DNA of 64,000 nucleotides from Saccharomycopsis phalli (taxonomy: Eukaryota > Ascomycota > Saccharomycetes > Ascoideales > Saccharomycopsidaceae). Shown piece after piece: positions 27,248 through 35,756 of the stretch. Positions within the stretch are counted from its first letter, which is position 1; every line of letters begins with the position of its first letter. The notes under the pieces are model-generated. The model made no database searches. It was not told where the DNA came from and saw only the letters and a list, made by a program, of their open reading frames with translations. The position numbers and the translations under genes were made by a program. Location: assembly GCA_020342235.1 (NCBI GenBank), contig CP073214.1, positions 1,116,001 through 1,180,000 on the forward strand, read 5' to 3'.

Positions 27248-28810
27248 TTACGTAGATTGCTTATGCTCCTCGGGTTCTTCTTTTGGCTTCGTAGACTTCT
27301 CTTTCGGCTCGTCTTCCCGATTTGGCTTTTCCTGTACCGGCTCCCTAATCTCCTCATTTGGCTCCTCCTTTGATTGCTCGCCTGGCTCATCAGTATTAGG
27401 TTTTCCCGGTTTCAAATCTTCCTTTTTAAGTTCATCCGGGGTAGTCTTTTCCTTTGTTTCCTCTTGCTTCCCGTTGCTTTGTTGCTCAGGAGTTTTTGAC
27501 TTTTCAGGAGTAGTTGGCTTTTCAGGCTTTGCAGGATTTTCCTTTGCGTCATCCGCAGGTTCGTTTATACCCTGCTTGGATTCCATTGCATCATCGCTAG
27601 ACCCCTTTGTGTCACTTTTAAGTTTATGTGTGTCCTTGGGCTTTGACTCCAGCTTTGGCTCTAGCTCCTTTGACACTTGCTCTTTTGGCTCTTCCTCCTT
27701 TAGTTCCAGTTTTGGCTCCTCCTTTGGCTCTTCCTTTGGCTCCTTTGGCTCCTTTGGCTCCTCCTTCTGCTGTGGCACTGTATCTCCATTAACCTCCGGC
27801 TCCTTCGCCTGCCCTACTGAACCTATACCTCCCGACACCGCACCTTCCTTCTTACCTTTAACCTGCTGCTCGTCTTCCGACAATGGCACATCGTCAAACG
27901 AACTAGCCACGGTTTCGGCGGTCTTAACTGTCTCGGCGGTCTTAGCAGTCTCCTCAGTTTTGACCGTCTCAGCAGTATGCAGTACCCCCTGCTTTCCTGT
28001 CACTATCTTATGCTGCTGTATGATCTCACCATTGGCATCCAAGTAGAACATCCGGACCCCTACAATCCGCTTCTCGGCATCGCAAGCCTTGAGCCACTCA
28101 GGCCGCACCACAGGAATGTTACCATCCGTTGCCTTCTTCCACTGGGCACCTTTTGCCAACGTGCAGACAAAGTGCGTGGTATCCACCCGAACCGTGTCCT
28201 GCACCGGCTTCGCGCCAATGCTGGCCAATAGCTGCTCAATGTCGCCCCGCGTGAACCCCTCCTCTGCCCAGTTGATCTCGCCCAAGCACACTGTGATGCC
28301 GCTCAAATCGGTCATCTTGTGGGTGCGCACGTCGACCTCCTGCGAATTGTACACCCCCGCAGTGGTGTCGAGCTTAAGCAGGAACTTAAAGTCTGTGTCG
28401 ATGGAAAGGCCCGACAACTTGGTGGTGGTGTTTATTAGCGGGTTTGGGATTTGCCCGAGTCTCTGCCGGTTCTTGTATAAGGTGAGCAGCTTGATGTTGG
28501 CGGTGCTTAGGTTCAACGGCTCCCATTCCAAGACACACAGGGTCTGGGTAACGTTTTTCACCTTCAACACTGGTGGCTCTGGCTCCAGCTGCCCGAAATC
28601 CCTGAGAATCTCCTCCTGCACGTCCTCAAAGATCGAAAGCTCCTTCTCTTCCAAGGCAATGTCTCGCTCGCATTTGATCTTGACAATGGAGCCCGCTTGC
28701 ACGCCTTCCGGAAGAAGAATCGTGGGGAATTCAATCAAATGATGATCATTCGTCAAGAGCAATGCCAATGACGCGTCTAGCTTTCCTACAGTTAATGATA
28801 CCTCGACCAT
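27248..28810 (-). CDS. CHS5: exomer scaffold protein Chs5
   Basis: Core of the exomer coat that, with ChAPs proteins, carries cargo such as chitin synthase III from the trans-Golgi to the plasma membrane. It is 520 aa. An N-terminal dimerisation/ChAPs-binding region (1-75) starts [18 protein letters not shown]. It is followed by a fibronectin type III domain (about 75-165) and a BRCT domain (about 168-265; [30 protein letters not shown]), which binds Arf1. The C-terminal half is low-complexity, rich in Lys, Glu, Pro and Thr, with [10 protein letters not shown] and ETVKTAE repeats. Such a tail is also seen in other yeast Chs5 proteins. The promoter holds a cluster of TTACCCG words. Confidence 0.93.
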   Translation of the reverse strand: MVEVSLTVGKLDASLALLLTNDHHLIEFPTILLPEGVQAGSIVKIKCERDIALEEKELSIFEDVQEEILRDFGQLEPEPPVLKVKNVTQTLCVLEWEPLNLSTANIKLLTLYKNRQRLGQIPNPLINTTTKLSGLSIDTDFKFLLKLDTTAGVYNSQEVDVRTHKMTDLSGITVCLGEINWAEEGFTRGDIEQLLASIGAKPVQDTVRVDTTHFVCTLAKGAQWKKATDGNIPVVRPEWLKACDAEKRIVGVRMFYLDANGEIIQQHKIVTGKQGVLHTAETVKTEETAKTAETVKTAETVASSFDDVPLSEDEQQVKGKKEGAVSGGIGSVGQAKEPEVNGDTVPQQKEEPKEPKEPKEEPKEEPKLELKEEEPKEQVSKELEPKLESKPKDTHKLKSDTKGSSDDAMESKQGINEPADDAKENPAKPEKPTTPEKSKTPEQQSNGKQEETKEKTTPDELKKEDLKPGKPNTDEPGEQSKEEPNEEIREPVQEKPNREDEPKEKSTKPKEEPEEHKQST

Positions 28811-28850
28811 ACTGCTAGGCTGTGGTTGACAACTGTTTGTTAGTCTGGGT

Positions 28851-29154
28851 GTTACCCGATAATCTGTGTGATAGCGTTACCCGGGGCTAAAAGCTATTGG
28901 AGAAGACCGGCTACAATGTGATGGAAAGCCTTACCCGGAGCATTGTGAAAACACCGGCTATAATGTAATGGACAACACCGGCTAGAAATAATGGAAAACA
29001 CCGGATATAAAGCATTGGAAAACACCGGATATAAATCAATGGAAAACACCGGCTACAAAGTAATGGAACACTCCGGATATAATGTGGTGGAACACTCCGG
29101 ATATAAAGTATTGAATGCCTTACCCGGGCAAAAAGTGTCTGTTTATTTACCCGC
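28851..29154. promoter_or_regulatory. cluster of five TTACCCG words upstream of CHS5
   Basis: GTTACCCGA at 28851, GTTACCCGG at 28876, TTACCCGG at 28931, TTACCCGGG at 29120 and TTACCCGC at 29147, all in the plus orientation. Three of them flank a CCGGATAT minisatellite. The nearest start is CHS5 at 28810. Confidence 0.55.
28900..29113. repeat. 23-bp degenerate tandem repeat with CCGG core, about eight copies
   Basis: Unit of the type AATGGAAAACACCGGATATAAAG. Copies differ at a few sites (ACACCGG against ACTCCGG, ATAT against CTAC). It lies in the CHS5 promoter region. Confidence 0.9.
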
Positions 29155-29293
29155 AACTGTTAATTCCATGGTGGGAGCACAACTGCCCCACCACCAAAAC
29201 CGCCCGCGCTAGGTAGATGAAGCATGTTTCCCAATGCGGTAATATTGTCAATGAATACCCAAAAGAAAGATCCAAAGGTATTCATATGGGACC

Positions 29294-29578
29294 CTAGTCA
29301 TTTTTTCTTTTTGGGTTGTGAAATTCGGGAACTGCAGAAGCGATGACGCTTGCGGCATCGGCGAGTGGGTAAATATACGAATCAGTAGTCACAAACACCA
29401 CACAATATCCTCGGTTACATGACAAGGAGAGTAGCCAAAGGTATCCGACACGTCTCTGCCATTTATTCAAGCCATCTGTCAAGTTATGAGCAAGGTTTAT
29501 TTTTCCAATAAGATCCGGATACATTGAGTGAGACAGCGCTGCCTCGATTAGACAAGTACCAAGAGAGCGGAGTATCAT
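29294..29578 (-). CDS. possible small protein, uncertain
   Basis: A 94-codon ATG-started ORF on the minus strand with a TCACGTGA palindrome 13 bp upstream. The translation (contains KWQRRVGYLWLLSLS, ends FHNPKRKND) shows no family I know and has several cysteines. It lies in a 1.5-kb gap between CHS5 and the next gene. It may be a real short gene or chance; the placed upstream motif is the only positive support. Confidence 0.25.
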   Translation of the reverse strand: MILRSLGTCLIEAALSHSMYPDLIGKINLAHNLTDGLNKWQRRVGYLWLLSLSCNRGYCVVFVTTDSYIYPLADAASVIASAVPEFHNPKRKND

Positions 29579-30358
29579 CTGATTGCTTATTCACGTGACA
29601 GTGTATTGATTTAGCACAAACCTTGTTTTAAGCGAAGGCAGGAATTACTAGTAAGCGTTATGCCAAGTGAAAGTGAGGGAATTAGGTCGAGTCCGGATGC
29701 GAGCGGTGCGGGGATGTATGAATTCCTTTTTTAGGGGTAGCAAACTCCTAGAATTTTGTGAGGCGCCAATGCCTCATGAATTGAGGGATATATACAATGG
29801 ATGGCAGCAAATCAAGTTCTCAGATGATGTATTCATGTCTCACATTTAAATTCTAGGTTACAATTTAAGATTGGTGAATAATAGACATGATAGTTATAAA
29901 GAACTGTTAAGGTACCTTTTTCTGCATGGAAGAAACTTTGACGCACGGTAATGCAAATACCGAGCGACAAGTTCCCATCATTCCCCGAATGTATAGGCAC
30001 AATGTGAGACAATGGGTTCTGGAAACCCATGGGTGAGTACAAATTGGTGCACAGAAAAGTTTTTCAGTCTGCAAAAGCTATCAACCAATCCTGAGGATGT
30101 TGTATCAAGCAAATGCATATAACCAAAAGTTTAATTGGAATTATTCAACGGTACCGCTCAAATTGACAAAAAAAAAAAAAAAAAGACAGGCTACTGATAA
30201 AAATAAGAAGTAAATGTGCATTATTTCGAATATAATTTACATCGTAGTCAAACCAAAGAAACCCAACCAAAAAAAGATAGAATAAAAAAAAAAGTCTTGA
30301 AGCAGAACCAACCAGAGACCCTGCTGTGGCATGCAAATATAGTACAAGAAGAAGATCA
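29579..30358. other. intergenic, no gene seen
   Basis: 780 bp with TCACGTGA at 29591-29598, a poly-A run near 30168-30184 and A-rich runs near 30285. Short ORFs of 60-70 codons are present in several frames without support. No tRNA B-box with a matching acceptor stem was found. Confidence 0.5.
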
Positions 30359-30904
30359 TTAGTAGAAGGATATTGGAGGATCGTCCAACTTTGTATGCTT
30401 CCGAGGGATCATTTGGATATGCTCTTGTATTTGCTGTTTCTGGTTGCCACTCTTGCGCTTAATTGACGACGGCTGCGAATTTATCAACAACAGGAAATTG
30501 GACGATTGGCTGGAGTAATTGCTCCCGTCCTTGGATCCCTGGGACCCGTTACTGCACATGCTGTTTCTAGAACTGCTGTTACCCGAACTGAAATCAGAGT
30601 GACGTCTGGCGAACGATGGTTGGTTTAAGCCGCTGTCCTGTCCGTACAATGGCGAGAACTTGCACACAGGGTTTGGGTTGACATAGGTAACGACCAGATC
30701 CTGCTCCTCGAGCTGGCTCAAGTATTGCAAGTTTCCAGCCTCTGGGGTAGACTCTGAGAATTCAAGGCTGGAGTCGCTCATGCGGCTACCAGGTGCCTGT
30801 GATTGGAAGCGGGCCATCTCCTGGCGCTCTCTCAACTTTTGTAATCTCCATGAAACGTCCTTGTTCATTATGTTTGACTGTTTCTGAGGATGGGGATCTT
30901 CCAT
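30359..30904 (-). CDS. uncharacterised Ser/Gln/Asn-rich protein
   Basis: 181 aa, ATG-started. A basic N-terminal helix (DVSWRLQKLRERQEMARFQ) is followed by Ser-rich disordered sequence with possible phosphorylation sites (RRHSDFSSGNSSSRNS) and a basic C-terminus (SSIKRKSGNQKQQ). There is no signal peptide or membrane segment. It is likely a regulatory or adaptor protein of the cytosol or nucleus; the family is not recognised. Confidence 0.6.
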   Translation of the reverse strand: MEDPHPQKQSNIMNKDVSWRLQKLRERQEMARFQSQAPGSRMSDSSLEFSESTPEAGNLQYLSQLEEQDLVVTYVNPNPVCKFSPLYGQDSGLNQPSFARRHSDFSSGNSSSRNSMCSNGSQGSKDGSNYSSQSSNFLLLINSQPSSIKRKSGNQKQQIQEHIQMIPRKHTKLDDPPISFY

Positions 30905-31394
30905 TTATAAACTATCACCAACAGACCTCAACACCGTGTTGCGCATGCAGAGGCATTAGCGCACAGCAGCTAAACTTTCAACACGTAATTGCAAAGTGCA
31001 TTAACGTGCGTATACTCGCGGAAAAGGAAAGGAACTCGATTAAATACTTTGGAGCCACACAGCCAGGAATGCCCGCTAATTTTCTCCTGCCGTCAAATGC
31101 CTTGCTAATTATATAATGCCGGCCGGCAAGCATGCCATGAGACGGGGGAAGATGTCAACAAACCCAGCGATAATCCTGGTTGACTCTGGAAAGGTTAGAG
31201 TTTCCGTCAGGGTTTGAGTTTGCGTATTGTAAGGTAAATATGATTACAAGGCTCGCCTGTCTGGGAATGCTGCTGTGCCGCGGGCCACTACACCATCACG
31301 TGATGTTGATTCGTTAGTTTGAAGCATTACGTAAATCAGGCCTTTGGCCGGTGTCTAAGACGCCCAGTGGGCCACTTTTGGCTTGTGTATCGGA
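30905..31394. other. intergenic, no gene seen
   Basis: 490 bp between the 5' end of the 181-aa gene and the stop of MUK1. It holds TCACGTGA at 31296-31303 and a GCCGGCCGGC palindrome-like stretch near 31120. No ORF or tRNA is supported. Confidence 0.5.
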
Positions 31395-33257
31395 CTATAA
31401 ACTTTTATCTTCCACTAACCTCACCAAGCGGTTGTAGTTTGTATATAGCTCTTGGAGCTCGCCCACGGTCAATTCCAGGAAGCTCTTTTCCACGCGCTTG
31501 AAGCTGCGGCATTCCATGACAGGCGTGGTTGGCGAGGCGGTATTTGAAGCCAGAAACAGCAGATGCTTTGGGGAGCCCTTCTTGATTGTATTCGCCAAGG
31601 AAAGCGAGCCGTTCCGCGAATGAGACTTGCTGGTGTCAATTGATGTCTGCAGATGCGTGTCGTCATTGGCAATTGAGTAGGTGGAGTTGACTGGCGAGTT
31701 GACCCCGCTGTTGGAGCGCCACTTGATGTACTTGGATAACGGGTGCAGTGGCTCGGTCTCGGACTCATTGAGCGTCGAGTTCGACCGTGTCCGGGAGTTT
31801 TCATTGACGCTGCTGGACCGGCTGCGATTGGCGGTGGTTGTTGGGGTTGAGTTGCTCAGAGAGATGCGGTTGCCAATGAACTTGAGCGAGCTGTCAAACA
31901 CCGTGGTGAGGTTCTTGATGCCCTGGTCGGCCACGTTCATGACCAAGCCTTGCGACGCCAGTGCTGCGTCCAGGAGGATGCCCTTGTTTGTCAGGGTGAG
32001 TTCCAGCGAGGACTGGCCGCTGTGGTAGTGGGCAAGAGACTCTTGGAGCGAGTTGCGGATGTGGGTGATGGAGTTTGATTTTTTCCGGCCAACTGGCACG
32101 GGCAACCGTTCCGGGGCAATGGGGTCCTCGCACGGGGACAAGATCTGCTGGAGGTCGTGCAACGAGAGGTTTTCCAAGCTGTCGACGCACTTGCCTGTGT
32201 GGAACTCGTCCAACTCCAGAAGCAAGCGTTTGCGCTCGGACCAGCCGGTGCGGTCGGAGCTTCGTTCGACAAAGTCCGGGTTGCGCTCCCGTCGGCCGAG
32301 CATCTGCCGGAGGGTTTCGTCGGACAAGTTCAAGTCGCGGCTGTAGTCGAGCCGCACGAGGTAGGTGAGCAAGGCCTCGATGTTGGTGAAGTTGTAGCTG
32401 TACTCACCATTGTCATGCCAGAACTTCTCGTGCTTGAACCGACGCACGTACTTGAAGTTGAGGTACAAGTTCTCCACCGGCTGGTACACGACAAAGAAGA
32501 TAAACACCGGGATGATTGCGTCGGCGTTGATGCCCTGCCCCGAGGACTTTTGGTTGATGAGCTTGACGAGCAACTCAAACGAGTTGTTGTAGATGATCAA
32601 CTTCTCGAGCGGGCTCTTCAACTTGTTGGCAATGTCGAAGCTCCGCTTGATGTTCGCCAACTCGCCCTTGAACCGCTCCTCGCTGAACCCCGCGCCAAAC
32701 AACCGGAGGTCAAAGTCAAGCTGCTGCAACGTGATCTTCACCACCTCCCGGAGCACATGGAGCTTCTTGTAGATGTTCACCTGGATGCGCAAGTCCTCGA
32801 GGTTGTTTTCAAATATCTTGCGGTAGATCATCTTGTTTGCACACAACACATACTCCGCAGTCTCCAAGTAGTCGTCCACACTGTAGCCCGGAGTTATATG
32901 CGGCTTGCTCGCTTCCGCAAACCGCGTGTAAAACTGCTGGAAGAGCACGCCCACCTGGTCCGTCGACAAGGGCTGTGCGTACTTTGGCGCCTGGAGGTCC
33001 CGAAGAAAGTCGTCGATAAGCTTCTCGTTCTGCTTCGGAAGCTGGATGGCCTTGATTCGCCGCGTATACTCCAAGTTGAACTTTCGCGTGCCGTCTTCTC
33101 CAGCGGTGTCGTCCTTGATGCTTGGGGTCGAAGACGTCGACGGCGACGATCCAGCCGGCTCAGACGAAACCGCGCCGCTCGTCGGGTTGTATGACTCCAT
33201 AGTCGCCTCGGTGCTTAGCTCCGTGTGCTTAGGGTCAACTGGGGGCGTGTGGAACAT
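31395..33257 (-). CDS. MUK1: VPS9-domain Rab5 exchange factor Muk1
   Basis: A 620-aa protein with a central VPS9 domain, which activates Rab5-type GTPases (Vps21/Ypt51) at endosomes. The helical lead-in is at about 60-220. The VPS9 core (about 220-315) contains SPLEKLIIYNNSFELL, then NADAIIPVFIFFVVYQPVEN and GEYSYNFTNIEALLTYLV. The C-terminal third is Ser/Thr/Asn-rich (SRSRSSSVNENSRTRSNS-like stretches). There is no CUE domain, and the size fits Muk1 (612 aa) rather than Vps9 (451 aa). The second in-frame ATG is at codon 20, so the exact start is not certain. A CACGTG lies about 50 bp upstream, and beyond it the long heptamer array. Confidence 0.8.
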   Translation of the reverse strand: MFHTPPVDPKHTELSTEATMESYNPTSGAVSSEPAGSSPSTSSTPSIKDDTAGEDGTRKFNLEYTRRIKAIQLPKQNEKLIDDFLRDLQAPKYAQPLSTDQVGVLFQQFYTRFAEASKPHITPGYSVDDYLETAEYVLCANKMIYRKIFENNLEDLRIQVNIYKKLHVLREVVKITLQQLDFDLRLFGAGFSEERFKGELANIKRSFDIANKLKSPLEKLIIYNNSFELLVKLINQKSSGQGINADAIIPVFIFFVVYQPVENLYLNFKYVRRFKHEKFWHDNGEYSYNFTNIEALLTYLVRLDYSRDLNLSDETLRQMLGRRERNPDFVERSSDRTGWSERKRLLLELDEFHTGKCVDSLENLSLHDLQQILSPCEDPIAPERLPVPVGRKKSNSITHIRNSLQESLAHYHSGQSSLELTLTNKGILLDAALASQGLVMNVADQGIKNLTTVFDSSLKFIGNRISLSNSTPTTTANRSRSSSVNENSRTRSNSTLNESETEPLHPLSKYIKWRSNSGVNSPVNSTYSIANDDTHLQTSIDTSKSHSRNGSLSLANTIKKGSPKHLLFLASNTASPTTPVMECRSFKRVEKSFLELTVGELQELYTNYNRLVRLVEDKSL

Positions 33258-33302
33258 CCGTGCGGTGCGTGTGCCTCTGCGATTCTCCCGTTCATCACCG
33301 TG

Positions 33303-33310
33303 TCACGTGA
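33303..33310. promoter_or_regulatory. TCACGTGA before MUK1
   Basis: 8-bp palindrome about 46 bp upstream of the MUK1 ATG, between the gene and the heptamer array. Confidence 0.45.
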
Positions 33311-33443
33311 TTGGGGGATTTCGTCCGGACCTCGGCCATGCCGGCAGCTTCGCCAGGCAAATCTGGCAAAGTCTGTTTCGGTCGTTTTTCGTCTGTCTAC
33401 TTTCTACAGTGTATCTTCCATTATACTGCCTATGCATTATTAT

Positions 33444-34018
33444 TCATCTTGCATCTTTCATCTTTCATCTTTCATCTTTCATCTTTCATCTTTCATCTTT
33501 CATCTTTCATCTTTCATCTTTCATCTTTCATCTTTCATCTTTCATCTTTCATCTTTCATCTTCTCTTCCATCTTCCATCTTTCATCTTTCATCTTTCATC
33601 TTTCATCTTTCATCTTTCATCTTCTCTTCCATCTTCCATCTTTCATCTTTCATCTTCTCTTCCATCTTCCATCTTTCATCTTTCATCTTTCATCTTTCAT
33701 CTTTCATCTTTCATCTTTCATCTTTCATCTTCTCTTCCATCTTTCATCTTTCATCTTCTCTTCCATCTTCCATCTTCTCTTCCATCTTCCATCTTTCATC
33801 TTTCATCTTTCATCTTTCATCTTTCATCTTTCATCTTTCATCTTTCATCTTTCATCTTTCATCTTTCATCTTTCATCTCTTCCATCTTTCATCTTTCATC
33901 TTTCATCTTCCATCTTCCATCTTCTCTTCCATCTTTCATCTTTCATCTTCTCTTCCATCTTCCATCTTCTCTTCCATCTTCCATCTTCTCTTCCATCTTC
34001 CATCTTCTCTTCCACCTC
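33444..34018. repeat. large heptamer satellite (CATCTTT)n with interspersed CTTC variants
   Basis: About 575 bp made almost entirely of the 7-bp unit CATCTTT. Runs of perfect units are broken by a higher-order block of the type CATCTTCTCTTCCATCTTC. A 7-bp unit gives a 21-bp/7-codon period, and no plus-strand frame contains a stop, so three long ORFs with an SSFIFHL repeat cross it. These are artefacts. The minus strand contains stops. The array starts about 190 bp upstream of MUK1 and runs up to the MET22/HAL2 stop codon. Confidence 0.95.
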
Positions 34019-34020
34019 CT

Positions 34021-35109
34021 TCACATCTTCTCACCCGTTTCACCCTTTTCAATCGCCCGAATCGTCTCAATAAACTCCCCATGATACTGCTTGCTACCCG
34101 CAATAACACCCCGCGACGGCAAGTACGTGCCTCTCGTAAAATCCAACGGAGCCCCGCTCATGTCGCTCACCACACCCCCAGCCTCACTCACAAGCAAGTT
34201 CCCCGAACTGTGGTCCCACACCTTCTCCCGGTACGTGTCGTCTACAGGAATCCGAAGATACATTTGCGCCAACCCGCACGCAAGCAAACAATACTTCACT
34301 TGCGAGTCAATGTTGATGGTGTGTGTCGCTGGGATCTGCAACCGCTTCTTAATCTCCAGCTGGTACTCGTGGTTCGAGTGCCGCAACTCCACGCCCTCCA
34401 CAATCACGGTATCCGAAATACTCTGCAAGTGCTTCACGCCCACACGTCTGCCAAACGGCGTGGCCACCCGTTCTGCCAACGGACGCACATAACTCCCCTG
34501 GCCTTCGACGGCACTAAACACCAAACCCGTGTCGCCGTGGGTCTCGTCAATGGTGAAACTGCTCTTGGAAAAATCGTGAGCAGCAATGCGCGTCTCAATG
34601 TCCACCGGCAAGTTTGGACACCCATTGACACCAATCTTGATCTTGCCATTGACCATCAACGAGAGACAGACCGCAAACTGCTGGTTTCGCAAAAAGCCCT
34701 TGGTGCCGTCAATTGGGTCGAGGATCCAGAACCGCGAGCTCCCCAGACCGACTTTCTTGTTGAGGTTGGCGACAATGTCAAAGTCCGTCTCGAACCGGTA
34801 CGGGTACTGGTACTTGCCAAACTCGGCATCGGCCTTGTGGATATATTCCTGGATGAGCGACCGGAGGTCCGGCCGGTTTGCAATGTCGCTGCCCGACTCC
34901 TCGGCAATGAACAAGTCGCCGGGGAAATGCTCGGTGATGGACGAGATGATCACGGACTGGACAGCAAAGTCGGCAATTGTCACGGGCGAGTGGTCTTCCT
35001 TGGTGATGGTCTTGGCAGCATGCTTGGAGTAGTCCCTGAGGATCATCCGCGACAAGATCGAAGCTCTCTGGACAGCTAGCTGCGCAATGACAAGTTCCTT
35101 TTCCAACAT
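34021..35109 (-). CDS. MET22: 3'(2'),5'-bisphosphate nucleotidase (Met22/Hal2)
   Basis: Hydrolyses 3'-phosphoadenosine 5'-phosphate (PAP) to AMP and also acts on PAPS. It keeps sulfate assimilation and RNA exonucleases working and is the known lithium and sodium target of yeast. The start is the ATG at 35109 (MLEKELVIAQLAVQRASI); the codons upstream begin only at a GTG. The 362 aa (357 in S. cerevisiae) show the Mg-binding motifs AEESGSD, DPIDGTKGF and WDHSSGNLLVSEAGG. The last codons (...EKM, stop) read CATCTTCTC on the plus strand, i.e. they resemble the heptamer array that begins directly after the stop. Confidence 0.95.
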   Translation of the reverse strand: MLEKELVIAQLAVQRASILSRMILRDYSKHAAKTITKEDHSPVTIADFAVQSVIISSITEHFPGDLFIAEESGSDIANRPDLRSLIQEYIHKADAEFGKYQYPYRFETDFDIVANLNKKVGLGSSRFWILDPIDGTKGFLRNQQFAVCLSLMVNGKIKIGVNGCPNLPVDIETRIAAHDFSKSSFTIDETHGDTGLVFSAVEGQGSYVRPLAERVATPFGRRVGVKHLQSISDTVIVEGVELRHSNHEYQLEIKKRLQIPATHTINIDSQVKYCLLACGLAQMYLRIPVDDTYREKVWDHSSGNLLVSEAGGVVSDMSGAPLDFTRGTYLPSRGVIAGSKQYHGEFIETIRAIEKGETGEKM

Positions 35110-35756
35110 TGGTGAGACGTTTATAGCAAATGGGTCCAACACGATTGCCCATCAAAGGCGGTGTCCGGGTGTCGGCGATCGCCCAAAGCTTAATTTCGCC
35201 TAGGTTTGGGCAACCGAGTTTACGTCCTGGTATTGCCCCATGATTATTCGCTTAGGTATAGCTACGTAGCCACCGTATTCCTTTAGGCGTTGCATTCTGC
35301 GGAAACGTTTGGTTTCGTGGATAGTATCCGTGCCGCATGAGAATTAGCACACGCGTTGCCTTAGCCAGCGTAATCTACCTTGTGCTGTTTAGCAAATGCC
35401 GGTGGTTTTAACCGAAACTTACAAGTGATGTCAGTGTATTATCGATCTAAGCCCTGCAATTGCTTGGGCAAAGCCTACAGTTTGAAGTTTACGTTTTCCA
35501 GTCTAAATTTCACGGTTAGTTGGCCACTGTTTTTTTTTTTAAGCGTACATCCTATAATTAGTCAAAACCTAGAGAAGTCTTGCCTCTTCAATTTAAGCTT
35601 TGGCTGACAGCACTATATCCACACACTTAGTCTAAAGCGTGCCTACAAACGTCCACATAAAACGCTTACATCTGTCGAGGCCTTACAAGTTGGCAATCTA
35701 TAATTATTCGGTAGCCAGGCTACTATGCTGTCAATGTAAAATATAATTTCGTCTCA
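35110..35756. other. intergenic, no gene seen
   Basis: About 650 bp between MET22 and the stop of RIM8. It holds several CCTTAGG/GCCTAGG-like words and a poly-T near 35530. No supported ORF or tRNA. Confidence 0.5.

Noticed and set aside
33046-35079. Long plus-strand ORFs with an SSFIFHL repeat
   Set aside because: They arise because the 7-bp array has no stop in any plus-strand frame and join antisense frames of MUK1 and MET22. No independent support.
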